Assembly (NCBI GenBank): GCA_964017195.1
Contig: OZ024897.1
Coordinates: 38,750,336 to 38,814,335 of the forward strand
Reading direction: 5' to 3'
DNA: 64,000 nt
Source of the DNA: Siderastrea radians
Lineage: Eukaryota; Cnidaria; Anthozoa; Scleractinia; Rhizangiidae
The position numbers and the translations under genes were made by a program. The notes beneath the pieces were generated by a model, which saw only the letters and a list, made by a program, of their open reading frames with translations, was not told the origin of the DNA and ran no database searches. This document shows, one piece after another, positions 55,397 to 64,000 of this stretch (positions are counted from its first letter, which is position 1; the number at the start of each line of letters is the position of its first letter).

Positions 55397-55499
55397 AGAA
55401 CAGGCAATATTCTTTTTATGTCATAACGTCACCTTATATTTCACGTGTTTCTTATTGTAGAAGGCAAACCCGTAAGCGAATGATATGAAACTATAGTTA

Positions 55500-57240
55500 G
55501 GTCATTAAAACCCGTGAATAAAAATCTGCTAATATCAGGAGTAAGAGCGTCTCTTCAGATACTAAATTGATGTTACCTACGTTAAACAAAAGTTAACTCG
55601 GGCTAGGAACTTATAAAAGGGAGACATTTCTAAAATAAACCCAGCTCAGACTATAGTCGTAGTTTCAAGAAGCCGAATCAACGCAATATATCGAACTGAT
55701 CGTGTAAGTTTCGACTAGTAAGGGTATATTTACAGGAAACAATAATGTTTGCACAGTAAAGCCCCAGACAAAGCGATTCAACAACATCCAACATGGTTAT
55801 CAACTTTGTACGACGTTGAACGAAGAAGCCGAACGATTGAAATATTTCGGCTCAACATGTTTGGCCATCCTACTGAATGATGCTGAATGCTGATGAATCA
55901 GCATCCTTAAGTGTTCCTGCACGTGATGCATATGCTCAAAATTGTTGCACGTGCCAGCCTTGCCAATTTAACACTACTGTTCTCCACACCTGATGGCAGT
56001 CAAATTTCGTCCTTCAAGTTTCAACATCAATCAGAATCAGCATGATCGTTAAACATCACTTAACAGGGTGCCTAAACACGTTCAACATGTTGAATTCAAT
56101 AGTGTTAAACGTTGTTGGGTGGACATTTTGGTCCGGGGGGGGGGCTCTCCTACATACGCTATATAGGTATTTGCCGCCCGATCGGGTAGTGTTTTTGAGG
56201 TGCTCAGTCCTTAGATAGGGTTATTTTTTGGTATTGTGGTCCTTAGATCCACCTCAACGTGCAAAACGAAAAAGATATGGTCTGTTAACACTGTACTATA
56301 CGCCCGAATACACGTTATAACGTTTAACAAAACGATTTCAAAAGGACGTTTTGGCCCTTCAAAAGGGTATCAATTCTCGATTTTCCATCCTTAAACAGGG
56401 TCAGGGCTTGAGAACCTTGGCGGCACACACCTATCCTAAATTGATGGGAGTGCCCCAACCCCCCGGGAATGTTGGATTCCTTATCCGGGGCCTTATGATT
56501 ACAAGTAATGTTTGTAGAACAATGCTTAAATAAATGAAGTTTGCAGCTCGTGTCATGTCAAAATCATGTACACTGACTATGGTACGTTCCTGACAGTCAA
56601 CATGAGTGATCTTCTCACGACTCTTCATAATTTTTTTTATGATGCATGTTTGCAAAGTCAACAACAACACAATTTCTCATCTTTAGTGATCATTACCTTT
56701 ATTCTCATAACCTGTATTTTTTACCATGCAGTGATATTGCAAGGAGAAATTAGATGTACACACGTTCACACGTTCACACGTTCACACGTTCCGCCGTAGT
56801 TGCGAGTCATTGTTTAAAGGGGGGAGGGCTGGTGCAAATGGAGGGAGGCCATGTTCAAATTCTCCCCTTTTTGAAGCACATTTTTTGCTACCCTCCCCTC
56901 TTACCCCCTTTGTATAAAAAACCTCCCTTATATGTGTGCATAAATTTATGTGGCCCCACTTTTTCCCTGTATAAAAACTAGTTGTATATGTGTTCCTATT
57001 GTGTGCTTAATATATTTCGCTAGGACTTCGTGCTGTTTAATCTAGGAACAACTGGACAATTGCCTGAACGGGATTATATTTTGGCGATCAATACCGTTAT
57101 CACACCGGAAAAAAAACAACAACGGGCGTTAATTAAGCAAGTAGCTATATTTTTCCAAACAATTCATGTAGTAGTCATGTAGTAGTCGTGCGCGATAGTT
57201 CTAAGGTAAAGCATTGTATCACTGAACCTGCCCTTTCTAT
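55500..57240. other. Intergenic with MITE debris
   Basis: 55758-56138 is a degenerate element rich in ATGTTGAAC/GTTCAACAT with inverted CCAGACAAA and TTTTGGTCCG ends, followed by a G11 run. (ACACGTTC)n occurs at 56759-56793. No gene was seen. Confidence 0.5.
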
Positions 57241-59760
57241 CTATTAATTTAAAGGAAGTGGCAGGTCATCAAAGCGCCAAAAACGTTTTGTTGATATCTC
57301 GATGTGTCGAATGGGATAAAGGCTTACGTGCCACAACCAGACTGAAGTTCAAGCCCCTCGGTCCATTACGTTGCATTGTCAATGGCATATACTGTGTTCT
57401 AAAACTTTTAATGAATCTAATGCACAAGAAGCCAGTGCTAGACCAAGGGTAGCAGATCCATGAGCTGTGTGACGAATTTAGAGTTTTCAATAAACTAGTC
57501 CATCACCGCTACAGAATAGGGAGCCGTTTCTCAAAACTCAAAGTGCCCGCAAACTATTTTATGTGCACGACATTTGTTAACACAGAGTTTAATTTTATTG
57601 ATTTTGAAAGCTATGTTTTAAGGATTGTCAAACAAATTGGCAAGTTTCAATTAAAAACTACCACCAATCTCTAATAGAAAGGATTTATAAAAATACTCAG
57701 TATCGGGCCCCGAAAAGTTTTGAGAAGAAGGGCACAGATAGCTTTGTAAGACTTGTAAGTTAGCCCAAGTCGCAACCAAAGGTCAGTAATTTTACCATTT
57801 ATTGGCTTAAATTACCATATTTAAGTTCCAAGTACTTTATCTTATTTTTAAGAGTCTTAACGATGAAACCGAACCAGCTTTTGATAAAGGAATAACAGTC
57901 AATAAATAACGCATGACTTTTCTTGTCGGGAGTATGAAGGCTGTTCAGGTTCTTTTTCGAATTTACTCCGTTCAATTTTTGTAGTCACCTCAATATTTTC
58001 TGAAGTCGTCGGTTTGAAAACGATGCCAAATTGTGTTAGGAAATGGAAAATACACTAGACAATTCGACGATTAATGAGACATACTGTTTACAAAGTAAAC
58101 TAATCTAAACTCATCTTAACAGAAACAGACATAGCAAAATCAAGATCATAGACTGCTAAACAAGCATTAAAATAAAGGGTTGTTTTGGAAACGACGTTTA
58201 TAGTGACAGTCAGTTATTGCTACTGTAATATTGCAGTAACGTACTTATTGCGATAATTTTTAATGCTAATTGTAAATGAAGAGCCGCTATTATGTGAGAT
58301 GATAACGCAATTCTTGTCCAAGCGACGTGGGAGAGATATCAAGGTGTGGGATACATATATGCAAAGTTATAGCACTACTTTATTTGTTGTGTGTCTGATA
58401 TTCTCTATTAACTTGTTCTTTGATCCATATGCACATCTCCATAACTAAAAGGAAACAAAAGCTCAATAGAAAGGCTTTTACTTGAATGGTCGAGCTTTAG
58501 TTTTTTTTTTTTTACAAACTCAGAACTCATCGCCCCCTCGCTCAGTATGGTAAAGAAAGGCTATCATTTTAAAGTTTCTAAAGAATTTTTACACTTAATG
58601 ATTGAGTACATTTTAAATGGTCAAAGCTGTCATATGGACACGCAAACGAATGTCGTGTTATGTTTGAAAACCACAACGCCGAAAGAAACAACTGGAAAAC
58701 GTTTTGTCATAAGCGGAAGTTTCCCGACTTGATTTCCTTTATTAGGACATAGAAGCAGTATGAGGAAAGATTGCGGATCCAACAAAAATCGCAGGTCACA
58801 GAGAAGCACATGTAAGGGTTGCTCTAAGCCGACCCCGTATTTGAATGGTCAGGTTTTCTTATTCCACCGCAAAAGAATTAGAACCAGGTTGCAGAGCGTA
58901 TTTAGCATTACCAAAAAGAAAAAGAGCTAAAAGACATTAGAACAATTCTCGCACTTTTAAGTGGTTTTACCAAACGATTTAATAAATATAGAAACCGAGC
59001 CACACTCAAGTATATTGATCCTGGGAGATAAACGCTTATTGGCACTTTGAAGTCAAAACTGATAAGGTTATGTAACTTTCGATGCAAATGAACTTCTGGA
59101 AAACGCTTTGTCATCTACGGAAGTTTTTATCGATTTTGGTATTTATAGCACAGTGAAGTATTCTGACGAAAGAGGTAGCCCGGGCTTCTAAAGACAAATT
59201 ATCTTTCACTAGTTTTTACTCATTTACTCATAGAAAATATGTCATGTTTTCGACACTAACGGCTTTCGTGGAAAACTAAACGATTTGTGGGAATTGACGT
59301 ATTGCTTAGTGTTATGTCGTAAAATTAATTTTTTTTTCACTCTCCTTAGCTTTTATCTCAGTGTTGCGTTAATACTGTCAGCAGAAACAAAATGTCGATG
59401 TACGTAATAACGTACGTAATATTGCCCTCAAAGACAGTCCCCCCCATTTATCAGATATTGCATCACGTATCCTTTAAATAGATATATAGCTGAACTAATA
59501 TTATCCACAGGCGCATTGTGCACGATACAAGAAGATATCAACTACTGAAATTTAAAAAGAGAAAAGAAACTGTAAGAGCTCAAGTGTCACAACTTACTCT
59601 TTCATGCGTTCTTTTGAAACCGAAAAACCCCTCTTATTTATGACATTTCCAACATATCACAAAGCTTTCATTGCTCCAATTAGTAAATCTTTGTTGTCAT
59701 CATTTCACGGCCATAAAAGGAGAACAAAGAACCGTCAGATTAATGTTTCCTGAACCTATC
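57240..59760. repeat. Diverged copy of the 47220-51870 segment
   Basis: Several blocks keep the same order and orientation (see 47000-51454), interrupted by insertions and deletions. No gene was seen. Confidence 0.6.
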
Positions 59761-60010
59761 GATTTCACATTTGTTTTGAAACCGACAAAGAAAATTATAC
59801 TTTCTTTCGTCACAAAACAAACAAATAAACAATATTGTATTTAGAAGTCCTCTACCGTTTGCGTGTGTATCTGAAAATACACAGCGGCCACAATGTAAGT
59901 GCAGATATCAGTCATAAAATTAAAGTGCTTTTGTTATGCCTTCCTTAATTGCTGACACACGAATGGGGGACTTTGTCCTGCACCCAAGAATATCAATCGG
60001 TCGCAAACTG

Positions 60011-60019
60011 TATAAAAGG
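60011..60019 (+). promoter_or_regulatory. TATA box of haem-peroxidase copy 2
   Basis: TATAAAAGG, in the same context as 27017-27025 (CAAACTG before it, GAAGGAACTATGC after). The two promoters are 33.0 kb apart. Confidence 0.78.
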
Positions 60020-60039
60020 AAGGAACTATGCTTCAGTTT

Positions 60040-60148
60040 CTTCACTGCAACAAGCAAGGCTCTCAAACGAAGAGATACTGCGGACCTCGAGGAACCGTTT
60101 TGTCCTGTCTTGGATTTTCGACTCAAATCTACGTCTTCGTTAATTAAG
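60040..60148 (+). other. Leader exon of peroxidase copy 2
   Basis: It ends at TTAATTAAG with donor GTACTG at 60149. An ATG at 60028 opens a frame that stops just before the donor (TAA), so the exon is non-coding. It aligns with 27045-27140. Confidence 0.55.
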
Positions 60149-60159
60149 GTACTGTTTCG

Positions 60160-61860
60160 TTCTTGTACACTGCTGGCTTAATATATAATTTTTCGTCTCT
60201 TTTGTTATTCACTCTCAGTTTTTAGTTTGCTAACTTGTTGGATGAATGATTAACGTTTAAGCAACTTGATGTGCAAATGCTTGTTCTTGTGTATTTTAAG
60301 GACTTTCGCGCCAATTGTTTCTGCGCATCCCTACTGCGCACGCAATTCACTTCGTGATGTCATCCCACGTCATGCATTAAGCGCGCGCGCTGTTGAAGAA
60401 ATGTGGAGATATATAGCGCTGGTCGGCACTTTAATATCTATGCACGGGCTTAACTCTCTTAAATGTTCGGTGACCCCATATTTTCTTTTGATAGATCACT
60501 TTCTTTGTCGATAATCTACGTTTTGTGAAAAATTAAAGAAAATCTGTATTGTAGAAGTTGATTTTTTTCAACTTTTCTGCCCTCGCATCATCAAGTTCCA
60601 CTATTATTGAAGCTGCACGGTGTTAGTTAAAGTCGATCTTAGAGGTTGAATTTAACTAAAAGGATGACACCGGTTCAAATTATTTACTTAACAGACCCAC
60701 TTAAGTAAAATTTGACTAAGAAAGTGGGTCTACAGCGAATCATTTTTAATATTTTTCAACTAACAACTAGCACTGAGGCCATGTCGAGTTACGAGGGCCG
60801 ATTTGTCAAAATTGGGGTAGATTTTGACGCGCTTTATTTCGAAAACGAAGTCGGTGACCCCCCAATTTTTTTCCATTTCTGACATAGGTAACTCATTATC
60901 TGACTGCAGCCAAAGTATGAAAAAAATCTGTATTGTAGAAGTTTTTCGCGCGAACATCCTTAAGTAAAACTCTTTCCAATTAAAAGGCTAGTAAATTTCT
61001 TTAATTATGGTTACCAGAGAAATTGAGTGAGCCAAGTGTTTGCTACCTTCAGCACAAGCCTATGATGGGTGGTATATAACTAAAAATCTGAAGGTTACCC
61101 ACCTTCGATGGACTAGCATTTCGTTCCGGGGGTAGTCTAGCAGTCTGACTTAATTTTGATCAATTTAAGCAAAGAACCGCCTTTAAAACCGCATTAATGG
61201 CTTTGGCTAGGACTTTCAAGTTCAATTTTTAGGTAACCACGTACAGCGTACATTTTACAGATCATCTTCGGAATCATCCGTCAAAATTTGCGACCTCTTG
61301 TGTCCGTGCGTATCGTGCATGGACGTGTTCTGTCGTATGTAATTGTGCGTGTAGAAAATAATGCAAACGAATCTGTGTTAGTCATTACTCCTGTTTCTGA
61401 TGTATTGCTATATTTATATATAAACAACTGTATCTGAATCTTGTTACATCCAGTAAAGGTTTAAATCTGGGTCTAGACGGCTCGGCTTGAGTGCTGACTT
61501 TTCCCTTTTTGTGGTCCACTCAGAACAAGTAGAAGCCCCTTACAACGGGGAATTTTGCCAAAATTTTGTTGCAAAGTTCCTGGTATCTTGCGCACTAGAG
61601 TCGCGTTGACGTTCATTTTAGCCTGACTTTCCAGAATAGAGGACAACCAAGAATGAAGGTTCTTTGTATTGTATACACGTACTTTCCAAACGACGCTTAA
61701 CGTTGCCCATTGAAAAACGAGGAAGGCTACGGCTCCCGGTGAGGGCGTATTTCTTGTGGCTAGATCTTGTTATGTTATGCAAGATGAATACAATAGACAG
61801 TACTGTTCCGATACTAGCTCTTTTATTTGGGTCAACAGGTGTAAAGTGAGAAGAAAACCG
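60160..61860 (+). other. First intron of peroxidase copy 2
   Basis: No gene was seen. 61720-61868 matches 28240-28366 of the dead copy, so the intron was part of the duplicated unit. Confidence 0.55.
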
Positions 61861-61868
61861 AGAGCGAG

Positions 61869-63974
61869 ATGAAGGCAACAAGGTACGTTACTGAACGCTC
61901 TCTAATACAATACAAAGCGTAAATTTCCGACCAAATATTTTACAATTGTTATTTGGATCCGAACAACGCTACTGCAAAGTATTGCTTAATAGCGTTCATT
62001 GGAATAGCTTCTAGTCTTTATCCACAGGTTCAAAACCAACGTTGCTTAAGTCAAGAGTTACCAACTTGAAAGGGGCATGGGTTAAGGAAACCAATCACTA
62101 GTTAATTGCTTCGATAGTGCAATTGGAAATCAATTTTTGATCGGATTTGTTCTTTGCGACTAAGCGCAAAAAAACTTCCAAAATGAACTGCAACCCAAGA
62201 TGGTGTTCACATCGGTATCTTAGCTTCGAAAACGTCGAAATTTCTTCAAAATACGTTACTATGTTGTGATATAGGCCACTGCAAGAAAATGGTTATTGTT
62301 TGGTAGTATTGACGTGGTACTTCCCTTCTTTTCCCCTTTTCAGCTTCTTTCTCGGGATTCTACTGATCGTTGGCGTGTATCAAGTTCGGCAAGCGTTATC
62401 TTCTGTAGCTGGTAGAGATTTACTGGGGACACTTCCGTTACCAAACTGCGATAACTTCTTTAAACGGTTAGTATGTGCCCAGCGTAAGTATCGCACGTTT
62501 GACGGGACGTGCAACAACCTGTGCAACGTTACCCGTGGAGCCATCTTCCGTCCACTGCAACGATTGGATACCTTGGCCGAACCTACTGACTATGAACCAG
62601 GCTTTGAGCCTCGACGTGTAGCAGCCAATCCCAACAGAAATCTCACAAACGCTAGGCAAGTTAGCGTAAACGCGTTTGATGCGAATAACACTGCAGATAT
62701 CAACGGCACCCGTCCAGCTTTCACCCATCTGACAATGACCTGGGGACAATTCCTAGATCATGACATTACCTTGACAGAGCTGGAAGAGGTAGATTGTGGC
62801 AGCAACCAAAATGAACCGTGCCCACAAAGACCTGGATGCATTGGAATCGACATCCTCCTTGGCCAAGAACTGAGATTTAACCAAAGTGTGCAGTGCATTA
62901 ACCTTAGGAGGTCATTTAGAGACCAAAATGGGGATCAGGTTAGTGAAATTTTGTTTTCTTGCAGAAACCATTAACACTAGGAAAAAGATTGTTCTCGACC
63001 AGGTTGAGACCGCGTGCAACCCAGCAGCTTGAGCAAGCCAGGTGGCTCATTAGGGTTAAGATGTGGCTTCTGCCCATCGCAGGATTACCCTTAGCATTTA
63101 GTTACGTTGTCGTAAGGGTCCCGTGATACCCCATGTAGACAAGGGGGTTAGTTTCTAAAGAAACTGTGTTGCTGCGACGGTGGGGACGTGAAACACAAAA
63201 TATTGGATTTATCAACTGAGTTGATAAAGAGATTGAAAGCTAGCGTTTCAAGCGTTAGCCCTTCGTCGGAGCGAATCAAGGAACTGTGGTTTGCACTTGG
63301 TTTATATGGAGAGTGATGGAGCTTCGCTATAGGTAGGACCATGGCAACGTGAAAAACGTTGCAACGTTACCATGTTCCTACTAATAGCGTAGCTCCACCA
63401 CTCTCCATATAAACGAAGTGCAACCCACAATTCCTTGATTCACTCTGACGAATGGCTAACGCTCGAAACGTCAGCTTTCAATCTCTTTACGTATGCCAAT
63501 TTACCTTGTCAACTCAGTTGATAAATCCAAAATTTTGTGTACCTCCATATAGACCTAGACAGAGAAAGGTAACATGGCGTAAAGTTTCTTGGCCAAGGAA
63601 ACAACACGACCCTGTGAAGAGACCAGCCACCGAACTTCCGATCACAACTTCGATGTACTAACCCCTATAAGGAAAGAAAATAAAGAAGGCAGTGCAACTT
63701 TAAATACCAACTCATATCATCGCATACCATTTTCTCGTTATGTTGCAGGTAAACATAATAACCTCTTATATAGACGCGTCACAAGTGTACGGGTCGAACA
63801 TCAACTTAGCGACGAGGCTTCGCGCAAAAGGGGGACGTTTGGATGTTCGCCCATTTATAAACTCAGGAGGGGAGCCTATTCTTCCACCTGATCCAGAAAC
63901 TTTCTGCAGAACTGTTAACCCACAAAACGAATCGTGCTTTCTTGCCGGTGACGCTCGATCGAATGAAAACCACG
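61869..63974 (+). CDS. Secreted animal haem peroxidase (peroxidasin/myeloperoxidase superfamily), copy 2, 3' incomplete
   Basis: Exons: 61869-61882 (ATG AAG GCA ACA AG), 62344-62938, 63749-63974; the gene continues past the window. Joining phases are consistent at both introns. The N-terminus MKATSFFLGILLIVGVYQ is a good signal peptide. Cysteine-rich sequence follows (NCDNFFKRLVC, FDGTCNNLCN), as in the family's propeptide border. RPAFTHLTMTWGQFLDHDIT carries the distal Gln, Asp and His of the haem pocket. TSYIDASQVYGSNINLATRL is the next conserved block, and the last exon ends SNENHG, just before the catalytic-arginine exon. No stop or frameshift is seen. The enzyme likely acts extracellularly with H2O2. 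It has no immunoglobulin or LRR domains in this window, so it is probably a short peroxidase and not peroxidasin proper. Confidence 0.88.
63193..63540. repeat. Intronic palindrome (about 350 bp) of Penelope-like terminal sequence
   Basis: 63193-63355 pairs with the complement of 63365-63540; the right arm has about 25 extra bp. The arms include CTGACGAATGGCTAACGCTC and GAAACGTC, the same TGAYGAA...GAAACGT arrangement as the Penelope-like ends at 20100 and 23509. It lies in an intron of the intact peroxidase. Confidence 0.75.
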
Positions 63975-64000
63975 GTAAGAAGTACACTTCAACTGGATTG

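Noticed and set aside
60028..60147. Translation start of the peroxidase at the ATG in the leader exon
   Set aside because: The frame meets TAA just before the donor, whereas the ATG at 61869 joins in phase to a signal peptide.
63589..63891. 100-codon plus-strand frame overlapping the third peroxidase coding exon
   Set aside because: It is a shadow frame across the splice acceptor; the peroxidase frame in the same DNA carries the conserved motifs.

Overview
This is eukaryotic, intron-containing, AT-rich, repeat-packed DNA. The mix points to an animal, most likely an anthozoan cnidarian such as a stony coral or sea anemone. The evidence is a secreted animal haem-peroxidase gene family with GT-AG introns and a TATA box, Penelope-like elements with GIY-YIG, CR1/L2/L1-type LINE debris, tRNA-derived SINEs, hAT, TTAA-type and P-superfamily DNA transposons. 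The taxon is an inference; no species-diagnostic gene is present.

Region 1 (1-13300). A 458-bp direct repeat pair and a 384-bp TTAA MITE precede the centrepiece, a 10,093-bp P-superfamily DNA transposon (3194-13286). It is bounded by a perfect 8-bp target duplication (TACACACT), short inverted ends that begin CAG followed by a long G run, and 24-bp subterminal inverted repeats. It carries (a) a 488-aa ORF joining a multi-pass membrane region, a ubiquitin-like domain ending in RLIGG and, immediately after the GG, a THAP-like C2CH zinc finger; (b) the rest of a P/THAP9-type RNase H-fold transposase in three further frames; and (c) an intact 1099-aa ORF with two CCHC zinc knuckles, a YqaJ-type PD-(D/E)XK nuclease and a C-terminal USP-like cysteine protease. 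A ubiquitin-like domain with a processable GG before the DNA-binding domain, together with a deubiquitinase-like protease in the same element, suggests a membrane-tethered transposase released by self-encoded proteolysis. That is a hypothesis, and it is the best candidate here for an undescribed system.

Region 2 (13300-24600). A graveyard of mobile elements: L1-type LINE debris, a Penelope-like fragment, TA arrays, a CR1-like LINE with a frameshift, tRNA-derived SINE copies, a 1.3-kb hAT derivative with 5-bp target duplications, a degenerate RING-like ORF, a palindromic TTTTTACGTAAAAA minisatellite, and a 3.4-kb inverted structure built from two Penelope-like 3' ends (one with a hammerhead-like core motif) and two copies of a repeated module.

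Region 3 (27000-38230). A decayed haem-peroxidase gene. It keeps its promoter and most exons but has lost its start codon, has a 1-nt deletion and a nonsense codon in the first large exon, and lacks the exon expected to carry the proximal histidine. A 2.4-kb DNA transposon sits in its first coding intron.

Region 4 (38230-60000). No intact gene. It is a patchwork of diverged segmental duplications of the peroxidase 3' flank, including an orphan terminal exon at 52420-52499. Several mobile elements interrupt it: a 613-bp almost perfect foldback, small MITEs, and a 1.2-kb element whose insertion is proven by an uninterrupted paralogous copy of the target 360 bp away.

Region 5 (60000-64000). A second peroxidase gene copy with TATA box, leader exon, start codon, signal peptide and open reading frame intact up to the window edge. 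Comparing it with the dead copy reveals the exon structure and the lesions.
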